Source: Gambelia wislizenii (taxonomy: Eukaryota; Chordata; Lepidosauria; Squamata; Crotaphytidae). Taken from it: a stretch of DNA of 64,000 nucleotides. The stretch lies in the NCBI GenBank assembly GCA_030847615.1, contig JAUMIR010000005.1, positions 218,038,645 to 218,102,644 of the forward strand, given 5' to 3'. Position numbers and translations under genes: made by a program. The notes beneath the pieces are model-generated. The model made no database searches, had not been told where the DNA came from, and worked only from the letters and a program-made list of their open reading frames with translations. Positions 12,979 to 25,475 of the stretch are shown piece by piece (position 1 is the first letter of the stretch; each line of letters opens with the position of its first letter).

Positions 12979-13019
12979 AAGTTTCTCAGGAAAAAGAAAA
13001 CATTGCTAGATCAGCATAC

Positions 13020-13165
13020 TATGATGTCTGTGCATGTGTGTGCATGCCTTCAAGTTGTTTGTTGACTTATGGCAACCCCATGAATTTCATAGAGTTTTCT
13101 TAGGCAAGGAATACTCAGAGGTGTCAGAGTATTTGCCAGTTTTTCCCTCTGAACTCGGTAGGTAC
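13020..13165 (-). mobile_element. SINE fragment with Bov-B-like tail
   Basis: On the - strand the 3' half of the Sauria-type SINE is seen (GCCATAAGTC-type word followed by GACTTGAAGGCA-type word in decayed form). The tRNA head is not present. Confidence 0.55.
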
Positions 13166-13493
13166 AGAACTTGGTAAGTAGATCAGACATAATCTGGTGT
13201 CTGCGGTATTTAGGCCTAGGCAGTTACTTTGAAAAGCAATTAGCAGTGGTGAGTGTTACAAGGCTTGAAGGTATTTAGTTAATGCTATAGTTACAATTTC
13301 TCTTTTAAAAATCCCTCTTTACTTTTACTTACAAAAGTAGTTTGTAAATAGTTATCCTATAATTTACTTTCCAAATCCCCATCTGAATTGTACAAGTCAC
13401 GACACAAAATACATTCTTCTCTCATGCACAGCATTGTCCCCTCAAAGGTGACAACAGTGCATGAGGTGCAGAAGAAGCCAGGGCTTGGACTAT

Positions 13494-13560
13494 GCCATAG
13501 AATCTTAGAGTTGGAAGGAGCTGCAAGGGCCATTAAGTCCAACACCATGCCTCCATCATT
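13494..13560 (-). mobile_element. CR1 3' tail fragment
   Basis: Reversed, it gives the CR1 end: a TGGATGGCC-like phrase, CTTCCAACTCTAAGATTCTATG. Only about 65 bases remain. Confidence 0.6.
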
Positions 13561-14116
13561 CTGTTAGATTACACTCCCATCAATTAGAAAGTTATAGTTC
13601 TATCTCAAATGAATTCCTTGTTAAGTAACAGTGACACTGTAATGTAGCTATAATTAGAATTTATTCAAAGTTAACTAGTTACAGTACTTGCAACTAGTTA
13701 CTTCCAAACTCTAGTGTTGCAAAAGAGAACTATAGATCTTTAATCAACTCTTGCCTTGCTCGGATTTCTTCAGTTACCATTCATGAACAAAATAGAAGAG
13801 CTTCCTGTTCTGTTTCAGTGTAATTCAGTAAGTCAGTGAAAGTTTTTCCATTAAATCAAAAAGGGTTGAAATTAAGGGGTTTGTGATCAGGATTTTAGAA
13901 TGCCAGGAGCCCTTTGCAGCTGCTTCTGCTGTTCAAACACTAGCCATTACCACCTGCTCTGTATTTGATACAACATGGTAATTTAACACTCCTATCCTGA
14001 AATGCAGTGCAGCACACAACTGAACATTTGATTTCTACAGGAAATTTCTTCTCTCTTTCAGATATGTTGTGCATTGGATCTATATGTAGGGTTCTGAAAT
14101 AATCTACTCTGATTTG
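13561..14116. other. no feature recognised
   Basis: AT-rich DNA. Nothing recognised. Confidence 0.35.
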
Positions 14117-14447
14117 GGAGATTTTCAGACACGGAAAAATCGTCCCTTGCCGCGCGAGCAGCCTCCCGAAACTGCTGCGCGGCAAGGGTCTTTTTCGGAC
14201 GACGCTGTGCCTCTTGCGAAGCCGTCCGTGTCACTTCCGTGAAGCTTGGGACGGCTCCGCGCCATATTTCAAGCACGGGCAGCCTCCGTGATTGAAATAT
14301 GACGCGGAGCCGTCCCAAGCTTCACGGAAGTGACACGGACGGCTTCGCAAGAGGCACAGCGTCGTCCGAAAAAGACCCTTGCCGCGCAGCAGTTTCGGGA
14401 GGCTGCTCGCGCGGCAAGGGACGATTTTTCCGTGTCTGAAAATCTCC
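14117..14447. mobile_element. near-perfect foldback element, arms about 164 bp
   Basis: The left arm starts GGAGATTTTCAGACACGG and the right arm ends with its exact inverse. By eye there is only one mismatch over the outer 150 or so bases, then a few near the loop (about 14,272-14,296). The arms are rich in intact CpG, which suggests a young insertion or continuing arm homogenisation. No open frame of interest. Confidence 0.92.
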
Positions 14448-14810
14448 TTAGGCTAATAATACCCTGATCACAAATATGGATCTAAAGATATGTGCAATGG
14501 GTGTACTACTCAGGGCATACTGGGCTTACAATGTTTCACAGTGTCAGTAGATTCCATTGCATCAAACATTTGGAATTCATCATCCTGAAAATGTACATGC
14601 TTGTTTCAGGAGTTTCAGGCTTGGGAATTAGTCTTGCTGAAATGCTCTTTACACAGTGACTTGGCTAGTGCTAAAGAAGACATTTCATCCCCCCTCCCCT
14701 GGGCTATGTAGTCATTCAGGTCACAGTCATATGGTCCCTGGAAGAGGGAGATTCAATCTATCTCCTCTGCTGCCTGTGTAGATATTTCTGTGACCTTCAA
14801 AGCTGGATTG

Positions 14811-15010
14811 TATCCACACTACATAATTATAGTGCTTCATACCACTTTAATTGCCAGGGCTCTATCCTATCATATCCTAGGTTTTGTAGTTTCATGAGGT
14901 ACTTAGCCTTCTATACTAAAGAGATCTAATACTGAAGTTGAAGGGAGTGCATTAAATAAGTTTAAGTACCTCCGCAAACTACAGTCATGAATTCTAGGAT
15001 GACATAGTCA
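14811..15010. mobile_element. family A MITE, degraded
   Basis: It opens TATCCACACTACATAATTAT and has the inner words CCACTTTAATTGCC and GTTTTGTAGTTT, then an inverse half that stops early at about 15,010. The right terminus is missing. Confidence 0.6.
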
Positions 15011-15019
15011 CTTTCCCCT

Positions 15020-15640
15020 AACGTATCAATTGCTTTGATTCCAGTGACCAACTCCTCCCTATTGGTTAGGATGAAGTCCAGGATTGCTGATCACCTTGTT
15101 CCTTCCTACACCTTTGGAAAGAGGGAATTATGTGCAAGGCACATGAGGAATTAGACTTAGCAGAGCTAGTCTTCCCACAGATATCAGGATAACTAAAGTC
15201 CCCTGTAATTATTACCAGTTCTTGCTTACTGGAGATTTCTGAGATGTGTTTCAGAAAAGCATCATCCACCATCTCATCTTGGTTTGGTGGCTTGTAGAAA
15301 ACTCCTACCAAAATGTTGTTTTTATTTTTCCTCCATTTATTTTTACCCAAATGCTTTCCACTGGTCCAGTTTGATCAGTCTCATGGATTTCTGTACATTT
15401 GTCTTTGTCATATAATGCACCCCCCTCCTTTTCTTCCCATCTATTTTTTAAAACAGATTAAATCCCTCAATTGTAACATTCCAATTGTGGGAGTCATCCC
15501 ACCAAGTCTCTGTTATACCTATAAAGTCATATTTACATTCCTGCACTAGGACTTCAAACTTGTCTTGTGCCCGCCCCCGCCAAAGTCTGGTGTTTAGACA
15601 TCTAAAGCATTGCTTGTTGTCATCTTTTATTCTACTGTGA
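15020..15640 (-). mobile_element. CR1-like endonuclease fragment
   Basis: The - strand at 15,066-15,350 encodes ILVGVFYKPPNQ...ELVIITGDFSYPDI, the end of an APE-type endonuclease domain of a CR1-superfamily LINE. The catalytic GDFN-type motif reads GDFS. Downstream frames are broken. It is a dead copy. Confidence 0.75.
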
Positions 15641-15647
15641 GTTTTAA

Positions 15648-15880
15648 GACTTTGTCAGATGCAGCAAATATGGCATAATGACACCTAACAAATGTGAAAG
15701 GCCGCGCCTATCAGATGACATCATCCTTTCGCGATTTTGTCTTGTCAAAAAGCCATTCCATTTTATTGACGGACCAAGCTGTCAATAGATCTCCCACAGC
15801 ACTTCGTGCCAGTATTGCTGGCATTTGAAACTTCATGCAATTGTGATCACATGAATACAGCATCAATGGGCAGAACACTT
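15648..15880. mobile_element. family B MITE, half copy
   Basis: It starts GACTTTGTCAGATGCAGCAA, like the termini of the elements at 8,633 and 19,522, and holds TTTTATTGACGGACCAAGCT, paralleling the 8,633 copy. The opposite terminus is not found. Confidence 0.55.
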
Positions 15881-15938
15881 CTGGGTGAGATTGTGAAAAC
15901 TAGGTAGGGGATGCTCTTTTAATTTTTTAAAAAATTAA

Positions 15939-16262
15939 TTAGGTATTTATACCCTGCCCTTCAGCCACAAAGGCTATCAGAGCGGCTTTCAAATTGTTTT
16001 AAGCAATAGCAATTTACACATCTACTATAAACCCCATGATTCCATAGGATGCAACTATGGTAGTTTTAAGCAATAGCAATTTACACATCTATACTGCATT
16101 AAGCAGTTTCCAATGTGTATTAGCTAATTGCCCCCAAAAGCCAGATACTCATTTTACCAACCTACGAAAGGATGGAAGGCTGAAGCTTGGAGCCCTCTGG
16201 AATCCAACTTGCAATGTAGTGACTTGCAGTACTGGCATTTAACCACTGCGCCACCAGGGCTC
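15939..16262 (-). mobile_element. L2-tailed SINE with internal templated insertion
   Basis: Read on the - strand: a tRNA-type head (GGTGGCGCAGTGGTTAAAT), the body and an L2-like tail. A 29-bp segment is present twice (15,996-16,024 and 16,063-16,091) around 38 bases copied from the MITE at about 16,621-16,663. See findings. Confidence 0.75.
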
Positions 16263-16484
16263 CTGGTGTATTTGGTGCCCACATGAATCAGAAGAAAGGG
16301 GTACTGCTCTGTGTTCTTCATGAATTTTGGCAACTCGTAAGTGACATCCTGGATACATGTGCCAGGAAGACTGCACACTTCCTGATTCATCTTGTCCAGC
16401 GCACAGTTCCCTATATACGGCTGAGCAATGAATCCCTTAACACCAACACCTTTCTTTTCTTCTTGCTGCAGTTTGTCTGCTTGG

Positions 16485-16712
16485 GGCCCTTTCATACTCT
16501 ACTATCACAGGGCTATAATTCCACTTTAACTGCCATGGCAACATCTTATTGAGTCTTGGGACTTGAAGTTTAGGGAGGAACATTTAGACTTCTCAACCAG
16601 AGAATTCTAGTGCCTCACTATACTATAAACCCCATGATTCCATAGGATGCAACTATGGTAGTTAAAGTGGCAGTGGAATCATAGTGCTATAACTGTGTGG
16701 AGTGAAAGTGTC
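16485..16712. mobile_element. family A MITE (A2 termini)
   Basis: The left end GGGCCCTTTCATACTC pairs with the right end GAGTGAAAGTGTCC. Subterminal words are ATAATTCCACTTTAACTGCC and its inverse. The core is shared with the other family A copies. Confidence 0.8.
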
Positions 16713-17524
16713 CTTGAGGGTTGGTTTTTTTGGGTGTGTGTGTGTTCAGATTTATTCTGTTGGTGTTTGAATGATTCAGGTGTTATCATATTTTTATGTT
16801 TTATAGTTTTAAGCTTCATTTCGTGAACCACCCAGACAGCTTTGGCTACTGGGCAGTAGAGAAATGTAATAATTAAATAGCTAAAAAAAGAGAAATGGTT
16901 GAAGTCTGCTCATTTAGTTAACTAACAGCCCCTGTGCAAGTACTTTAAGCAAACATTTATTTGAAGAGCGAAAGGGAAAATGCATTCTTGTCATGCAGTT
17001 TGCTCTACAATACTGCCCAAAAGTAATTGAGATCTGATGGCAAATGCATTAGAATTAGCTCAGTTGCTAGATTTAATGAGGGTTTATGTGTTTGTACTCA
17101 AAATATGAAGTTAAGTGGTACACAGTTTGCTTGGGAAATTGTAGCTTTTGGGCTTTTCAACAAAGCTAGAGGCAACTCTTTCTATCTTTCAACCTTTAAA
17201 ACATTTCCACAATTTTGTACATAGAATTTGATGCAATAAAATTATATACTGGACCCCCTGTTCTCTGATTACATACCAATGCATATAATTAATTTACGTT
17301 CAATGATCATGGGATATAAAATGCATTTCAGGCTCCCTCCCCCACCACTACTTTAACAGTTTCTGAGCTGCAGTTCTAACACACCAAAGTATGCCTCTGA
17401 ATTCCAGGCAGCTTTCTTCTTAGAAGACATTCATAAAATTGTTGAGCTCTATGGGACTTACATTTTAAAAAGACATTATAGGTCTGTTGAACTCAATGGG
17501 ACTAATTTTTTAGAAGACACCTAT
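16713..17524. other. no gene recognised
   Basis: AT-rich. A possible decayed L2-like 3' end near 16,800-16,880. No exon recognised. Confidence 0.35.
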
Positions 17525-17528
17525 AGGA

Positions 17529-17757
17529 CTATTGTTATTGTGTACCTTCAAGTCATTTCTGACTTATGGCGTCCCTATCACAAGGTTTTCTTGGCAAGAT
17601 TTGTTCAGAGGGGGTTTGCCTTTGCCTTCCTCTGAGGCTGAGAAAGTGTGGCTTGCCCAAGGTCACCCAGTGGGTTTCCAGGGCTAAGCAGGGATTCAAA
17701 CCCTGATCTCCAGGGTCATAGTCCAACATTCAAAGCACTTCATCACACTGGTTCTAT
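17529..17757 (-). mobile_element. Sauria-type SINE, nearly complete
   Basis: On the - strand: tRNA-type head (box B-like GGGTTTGAATCCCTG), then CACTGGGTGACCTTGGGCAA, then the Bov-B-like tail GCCATAAGTCAGAAATGACT ending in GTACACAATAACAA. Confidence 0.8.
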
Positions 17758-19101
17758 AGTACTATTAGTTGCCTTTAAAGATAAAATGTTATTTTGCACT
17801 TGGAAAATGGGTTATGTTGTATGAAATAACACATGGGGTCTCCTGATAAACAGAAGCAGCAATAAAATCTAGACAGATTGAACTCTAAGCAGAACTGCTT
17901 CAGCTTGTTGTCTATAGAAAAATAGGGCCCACTTCACACTCAATGCAGCAAGTCATCTTAGAACAAATACAAGTGTTGCTGCAGTGAGAAAAATATTGTG
18001 ACCTTTGTCCTCAGCAGAGGCATAGTTGCCTCATAACACTGAGAGGCAATCTATATCTTTGTGGGAATTGTACTTTCACAGTCAGAACATCCACACAGAG
18101 ACTGGTTCTCTTTCTTTCAGCAACCCCCCATTTTCTAGCCACCTTTGTGAAGAACTGTAATGTATTCAAGTTCAAAAATCTCTTGCAGTTACCTTCTGTT
18201 TTTTTTTTAATTGTTGATCTAGTCATTTCCCATAAACCACCCATCAGAACTTTTAAAAAGCTTAGGTGTGTCATGTAATGCCCACCACATATGGAATACA
18301 CTAACTATCCTTTGCCAAGGAAGGCATGAACTTTTATATGCAAATATTACCTGGGCTCCACAGGTCAATCCTCCTGAAGTGAGGCTCCCAGCAAGTCTCT
18401 GTTGCCTTTCCTCCTCTCTCATGGCCACCCTTCTGGACCTCAGCTTGTCATTAGTGACGTGGTGTCTTACGTCTTCTCCCTGTGCCATATGTTTCCCCTA
18501 ACTTTGCTCCAGCTGCTCCTCTCTCGCCCTCCCACCACATGCATTCAAACTGCACATCTCCCCCTCACACCCTCAAGAACACATGGGAGCCGTATGGAAT
18601 TGCAAATGTCAGTTCACTGACCCCAGAGTGCCTGTTCAAAATTGATTCTCCTGTTCAGCAGCACCTTCTGGTCCATGGCTCCTTGCCTGTCTATACTCAC
18701 AGTTCCTTGGCAGTTATCCTTTGTTAGAGCCCCTTTCTTACTTTCCATCAGTTTCCACGATACAGATTTTCCTTTGTGGAAGACAGAATCACCAACTAGC
18801 TTGTTGTAGATTTGTTCCCCACATTGCTTCCACTGATTGCCAATTAATTCTCTGCTGATTACTTCATCTGAGATACATTATGCCAAAACTATTTCTGTCG
18901 CAATAAACAAGGAGAACGAAGATTTTTTTGGCCATGCAGTCTCCTTCTTTTGAAGTTCCTGGTCTGCCAAATTAAACACAAGCAGACATTATCAGTGGTT
19001 GCATAACCACACACAATTCTATGTATGCCTCCTAAGAAGCAAGCCCCACAGAGGTCTGTAGGGTTTTCTCCCAGATCAATGAGTATAAAATTTCATCCTT
19101 A
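17758..19101. other. no gene recognised
   Basis: Overlapping short open frames at about 18,219-18,727 have no family resemblance. No repeat that I can name. Confidence 0.35.
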
Positions 19102-19311
19102 GGCTACTGCCACACTGCAGAAATAATGCAGTTTGACACCACCATAGCTCCATCCTATGGCATCCTGGGATTTGTAGTTTGTTCTGGTACCAGAGCTCTC
19201 TGAGAAAGAAGGTTAAATATCTCACAAAACAACAAACCCAGAATTCCATAGCACTGAGCTACAGCAGTTAAAACAGTGTCAAACAGCATTATTTCTGCAG
19301 TGTGGCAGCAG
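19102..19311. mobile_element. family A MITE (A1 termini)
   Basis: The left end CTGCCACACTGCAGAAATAA and its inverse on the right, with CAGTTTGACACC subterminal words. The core GGGATTTGTAGTTT is present. Confidence 0.85.
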
Positions 19312-19521
19312 GTATAGCAATAAGCCATTGTAATGATCTGAATCTGTGAAGTTGTTTCCCCAGATTCAGTGGCAGCTCAGTGGTGGTGGTGAATTTGCAC
19401 CAGATTTTAGTACAAAGTTTAAAGCAAAGCTCTTTTGTTTACCCAGACCTTTGATTGTTAGCTGGCCATTTCAGACAGTCTTTTTAAACAAGCTGTGATG
19501 TATGCTTACCATCGTCATTAT

Positions 19522-20107
19522 GGACTTAATCAGACAAGCCCCTTAAAATGTTCTTTTGCTGGCATAAAAAAATCCATTTTTTGCCAGCAAAAGAATGCAC
19601 CCCACCACACTTACCTTCTCTCCTGGCAAAGGCTTTCCTGGCAATGAAGAGGAAGTAAATGGAACTCCGTTCACTTCCTCATTCAAAATCCCACGGATTC
19701 TCACGGGAAGACACTCGCGTGGGAAATTCAAAAAACAAAACAAAAGAAGAATACAGAAAAAGTTACACAAAGCACAGGAACATACTTTTAAAAGTCCCAA
19801 GTAACCCAGGGAGGGTAATTAAAAAGTGCATCACTTACCTGGATGTTGTGATCTCACCTGGAAGTGTTCGTGCTGGACTGGCCATTCACGCTGCATTCAT
19901 GTGAGTACAATGGTGCAAAGTTTCAAATGCAGGTAATGTGGGCACTAAAGCGCCACTGGAGATCAATTGATGGCTTCAGCCATCAATTAAAAAGTACGGG
20001 TTTTGGCCAGGGCATAAACGTGGAAGGGCGACGTCTTGTTGTACGCACACCCTTTCATGTTTATGTGGTGTCGTTTGACACCATATTTAGCGTGTCTGAT
20101 AAAGTCC
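19522..20107. mobile_element. family B MITE, about 586 bp
   Basis: The left end GGACTTAATCAGACAAGC pairs with the right end GCGTGTCTGATAAAGTCC. The flanks read TAT on both sides, a possible 3-bp target duplication. The interior has inverted words but no coding capacity. Confidence 0.8.
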
Positions 20108-20139
20108 TATGTTTTAACAGCTGTATAAACTGTTTTGAA

Positions 20140-20262
20140 CTAACCCCTTTATTTAATTGTTTCACCTTTTTGTCATGCATTGTTTTAACTCTATTCTGTT
20201 TTAATTTGTAAACTGGCTTGGGCTCCATATTGGAAGAAATGTGGAATTAAAATAAAATAAAA
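20140..20262 (+). mobile_element. L2-like 3' tail
   Basis: TAAACTGGCTTGGGCTCC followed by a GGAATTAAAATAAAATAAAA end resembles a decayed L2-type 3' terminus. Confidence 0.5.
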
Positions 20263-20877
20263 GGAGATACCCAAGATGCTGAACCTACTTGGTGGTAGGG
20301 TTCAGCACCATAGAGAGTCTAATCTGGAGTAGATTCACCACCTCACTGGCATGGAAGCCACAAGCCACCATACAGCAGATCAAGCCATCTGCTTTCTGTG
20401 TAGGCCTGAATGAGAATTGAGGCCTATTGAAGAGGCTCTCCTCTATGCCTTGCTGGTGGGGGTAATACACTGTGAGAGAACATGAAAGAGAGCTAGGGTG
20501 TCCAGATCTCAGAACCTGGGCCTGAGTGTCCAGTTTTCATGGGTCATCTTCAGACAGGAGACAAGGGGGCAAAATCTCCAGATCTGGTGGGCTCTGCTGT
20601 AGGCAAGAAGAAAGGATCTCCAGTTTAGCTAGTAGAGCAGCAGCTTGCAACAATTGGTAAGGTTTGATTTGTTGCAGCAATTTGCAAAGACTCTCCAGGG
20701 GGTCTATGCATTTACTCAGTTACCTTCCTCCTTCAGTCCCAGTTCTTGTGATTGTGATGCCAGAGCTCACCCTCTGCTCTGCTCTGCATCCACCTTCTGG
20801 CTAGAAGCAAACCAGCTAAATTTAAGTTTCCTTATCCCCTCTCCCTAAGTAGGAAAGAAATTCTTTTGTAGATTTTC

Positions 20878-21290
20878 CTTGGTTTTTTTTCCAGGCTATG
20901 AGGCTCTGTTCTGGAATAGTGTCTTTCTGACGTTTCGCCTGCATCTGTGGCTGGCATCTTCAGAGAATGGTTGGGTAGGTGTGTGTGTAGTTTATATGCT
21001 GTGAACCCCTGTTGGGGAGTATATGTAAATTTGTGTAATTGAATGATTAGTTTCTGGGTATAGAAATGCAAGGCTCATTAGTGTCTGTTTGGCTAATGGT
21101 TGGTTGATGGGCCATTATCTGCTGGGAATCCCCCTGTCCCTGGGTGGAATTCCTTTGTAAATGTTGAGTTTTGATTCTATTGTATTTCAAAACTGGGAAC
21201 CAGATTTTGTTTACTTTTTACCCAAGGAAAATGTATGGATGCTGGCTGTGAAAGCCTTCGACTTCACACTGAACATCTCTACGGGGAGAA
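20878..21290 (-). mobile_element. unnamed retroposon 3' region (possibly Penelope-like)
   Basis: On the - strand it contains GATGCCAGCCACAGATGCAG, GCGAAACGTCAGAAAGAC and CCAGAACAGAGCCTCATAGC. I have met these words in reptile retroposon 3' ends, but the family name is uncertain. No open frame of length. Confidence 0.45.
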
Positions 21291-22545
21291 ACTGTTCCAA
21301 GAAATTCTTTTCTTTTTCTCCAACTCTGCTACCTGTCTTTGCCCAGGTACTTTTATTTCTTCCCTGGCATCCTCAGGATCTCTGCCATTATACTGAGTTT
21401 TTCACTTGCAACAGTATTACAGAGGAATATAGCATGGTGTATTTTGATATATAGGCATACATTATCTGTAGCACAATGCAGAATAGTGTGGACTAAAAAG
21501 AAAAAGTAAAGTATAGGATCAAAATCACATCAAAGCAGCTTCAAAAGCTATTATTATTAAGATGCATTCCTCCTCTCCCTGGATACGTTAGCAATTCGGG
21601 TTGCCAAGGCAAAGACTGAAGAGAAGCAAACAAATTATTTTAAAAGAAACCCAAATAATAATCTGGATCAAATGGATTTCTCACAGCTGTTTTCATTTCA
21701 AAGGGGCAAACACAGTGCAGTTGTCTTCATCATAATTCAGCGGAAAGAAGAGTACATAAATTCCTGGAAGCATCTTCAACTTGAGGAAACAGGATGAAGG
21801 CACTTAATGAAACGGCAATGTTGCAAAGCTCTGATCAACAACTCCTGTGTTTTTAAGACTCATCTGTGTGATATCAGAAAGTGTGGATTTTGAAGACACA
21901 TCAGCTAAGAAGTATGTGCTAAGGACTTGGCCAAATAATCATCCGGCAATATAGCAGTAGTATTAAGGATAGTGTTTCATTACCCTGTGCAAAGTATATA
22001 TCTCAATGAACTAATGTGCTTACACTTATAGAGCCTGCAATATTAATGTGGTCATTCTGATGTTAGCTAATATGTCATGGCCAATGTGCTAAATGCACAC
22101 AGCTCACCAAAAATTAAACAACATGAGGATGGACTCTCAGAAGATAATCCCCATATCATTGATTTGCTGCTAAGAACTCTCATTGCTTTCAGTGGTGCAA
22201 AATTTTTCCACTGACGCTGCTTCAGATAGGCTAACATTATCTGAAATATTCTTTATTTAATGTAGGCTACCAGTCTTTTGGATAAGGGCTGATACTATGT
22301 TTTATAATTATGGTTATTGTGTTTAAAATGTCTGTTCTATGAAATACTTATAACTCAATGTACTTAAATGAAATGTGGTGTTTAAATACATGAATGGTGA
22401 CTACAACTGTGGGTACTTCTAGAGTCTAGAATCTAGACAGTCAGTTGTGAAGACTACTGGCCAGTCAAATGACATGGTGCAGCTATTCTATCCCTCTTGC
22501 CTACACAGGTTTATTTGGCTTTTTAAAAAACTGTGCTATTCCTTG
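21291..22545. other. no gene recognised
   Basis: AT-rich DNA without a recognisable exon or repeat. Confidence 0.35.
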
Positions 22546-22785
22546 CAAGCCAGTATGGTGAAATGGTTTAAGTGTTGGACTAGGACTCTGGGAACTGGCA
22601 AACAGATCTCTGCTCGGCCATAGAAACCCAGTGGGTGACCTTGGAGAAGCCATACTCTCCTAGCCTCAAAGGCAGTCAAACCTCCTCTGAATATATCTTG
22701 CCAAGAAAACTCCATCATAGATTGGTTTTACGGTTGAGTTAAGTTGGAGAAGACCTGAAGGCAGGCAACAACAACAAATACTACA
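22546..22785 (+). mobile_element. Sauria-type SINE
   Basis: It begins AGCCAGTATGGTGAAATGG (tRNA-type A-box region), continues AACCCAGTGGGTGACCTTGG and ends with GCAGGCAACAACAACAAA. The tail segment is decayed. Confidence 0.75.
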
Positions 22786-25279
22786 TGACAGAAGCAGGAG
22801 TACAACCTATGAGGATTACCAAAGTAAGAAAGCAATGTCTGGACATTCGGTAAAATTCTGTGACAATATGGTGACCTGCACAACAGAACTGTCTTGTGGA
22901 AGCATCTGGTGACTTCCTCCTTTTTATACTGTAAGATAGTCACTTAACCCACTGCCTTATAATATGGGAGCTTACACAGAAATTCTTTTCAAGATGAAGG
23001 ACAGCAATCAAACAGGTGAAGTGTTCAAAAAGAAAAGACATTGCCTTTTAAAATACTCAGTGCCCTTTTTTGGTAGTATTTTGCAATGTAACTGGAAGGT
23101 ACACCTGTTTCTTTTTTAAAGATGACCTACTGACATTCTTCTCCAAGTACCTTTCCATTGAAGATACAAAGAACCTTCAAAGGGGAAAGCAGATCTCTTT
23201 CAGCAATGATGCCCTTTCTGCAAGATGTTTGCCTAGTCTCAACAAGCCTCTTACCTAAGCTCCGAGCAGAAGCATTTATTTTATTCACCAAATAATTTTA
23301 ACAAATTGTATTGCTTTGAATGAGCATGTTTTAGCTTTTTAAAAAATTCTTATTTATGATGTGCTTGCTTTTTATCTATGGTATCCTCATTTTTGTGCTT
23401 ATTTTATGTTGTACGTGACCCTGAAACCTGATATAGTGAAGGGTGGCAAAAAGTTTCAGATAAAGGCAACAGAAAGTAATTGAGTAGACCTGTGTACATC
23501 TGTTGGCTGCACTCCTCTGACTGTAGATCAAAATCTGAATTTATACTTGCATCTGAACTGCTTGTGTTGACTGGTCCAGACTAAGCTGGTCATGTGTTTG
23601 GTCTCCACTATAATCGACTGGATGACCTTGATCAATTGAGTGAAACTTAATGTAGTAATCCCTAACTTATTTCATTCATTTCAATAGGACTGAAGCATGA
23701 CCAACATATGACTGGATCCAGCTCCTTGAATTTACAGCTCTGGTAGGGAGGACATTTGGAGTGACCTTGTTAGACCAGCTTGGTTTTGCATTTCTTAATA
23801 AAAGTAAACAAAACCTGCAGGAACTCTCTAACCTCAGGCTTCTATTTTCCTTTCTCTGTCTTTGTATCATGTTAACTACAGTGTCTCCTGATCTGTAATC
23901 CCTTGATTACTATAATCAACACTAACTGTGCAATTTTATGCATGTCTACTAAGCAGTCTCATTGAGTTCAGTTAAATCAGTAGAATCATGGGGCCCTCTA
24001 GATGTTGTAGGACTGTCACTTTCAACAATCCTAGCTGACGTAGCCAATGTTGAGGAATTCTGGGAGTTGTAGACTAATAACTTTTGTAAGGCTGCATGAT
24101 TCCCACCTCTGATACAGATGCATAGGGTTGCAGTCTTTTATGTTACTGCAAGGTAATGTAATGTGGTGCCTATGAGGAATATGCACTGGGAAATCTCCAG
24201 TCCACATGTTACTTCTCAGAAGTGAGCTCAATAGTAGTCTTCCAAGGCCAGCAGGGGTAGAGTAGTGGTGGCTGGTGGCTTCTACCTTATTTGGCTGGTG
24301 AATCCACTCTGGAGTTTGAGATAGCTTTAAAGAAGTTACCCAAGGTGCTGATTCCCCAAACTCCTGGTCAGTTTATGGCTTTCACAGGCACAGAAGCCCC
24401 CTATATTTGCCTACTCTGAATGGTAGCTATTCTGTGGGCATCAGTGGTACAGAATACATAAATGAAACAAGGGGAACCACACAATTGGTCAGTTTTATTT
24501 TTAAAAATCTCTTAAATTTTTAGCCCTATCCTACAGAGATCCCTATCTTATCCTAGACAAAAAAAATTAATGGAGGAAAACATGAGGAACTTGATTCTAT
24601 ACATGTTTACTTGGAAGGAAGTGCCCCTGAGATTAAGGTATTTGCATCCAAGATGTTGTGAACAGAAGTGCAAACGTTTCCACTAAGGGAGAAATTTTTC
24701 CACACACTTTTTAAAGAAGGAGATGTGCACTTCCAAAGTTGCAACCAAGCCCGATGTGACCTTCAGCCACATTGGCCTATGACTGACATCATCCCTAGCT
24801 AGTCAACAAGCACAGTGTCTGGAACTGAAGCCCAGAATATCTGGAGGGGGCTAGAGGGATAGGATTGATTCTAGTGGAATGCTCTCCTCTGCAAGACACT
24901 ATTGACATAAATACAGCATACTAGTGCCATCTTTTATAGCTCCCATTCACTTGAAATGGGTCTTATGCAGGAAAATATGTTGCTGGATCTGTCCCTAATT
25001 ATTATTAATTTTGTAAAAGCGGGCCTGGGAACAAGCAAGGATTTATGAAAAGCATTGCTACAGGGTGAGGCAGAGCTAGCTTTGCTGTTAGACCATATTC
25101 CTTAAGAAATCTGCCACATTTGTATCATACAATGCTGCAAGAATAGGGAAGGAGTGGGGAAAGGATGTCATAAATCAACAAGGATTTTATGGGTACTAGC
25201 CAACTGGTGCTTGTGACATTCATACAATCATATTCCCAACCAGTGGCCTACAACTTCTTGGTAGTTCCAAGCAGAGTGT
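22786..25279. other. intergenic, mostly unassigned
   Basis: One short dispersed inverted repeat at about 24,000-24,075. No exon recognised on either strand. Confidence 0.4.
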
Positions 25280-25475
25280 TGAGTTGTTGTTGTGTGCCTT
25301 CGTTTCTGATGTAAAGTGACCCTAATGTGAAACTATCACAGGGTTGTCTGAGGGCTGAGAGTGTGTGACTTGCCCAAGGCCACCCAGTGGGTTTTCATGG
25401 CTGAGCAGGAATTTGAACCCTGGTCTCCAGAGTGATAGTTCAACACTCAAACCGCTAAGCCATGCTGGCTCCTCA
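25280..25475 (-). mobile_element. Sauria-type SINE
   Basis: Reversed, it shows the head AGCCAGCATGGCTTAGCGG, then GGTTCAAATTCCTGCTC, CCACTGGGTGGCCTTGGGC and an ACACAACAACAA tail. Confidence 0.8.
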
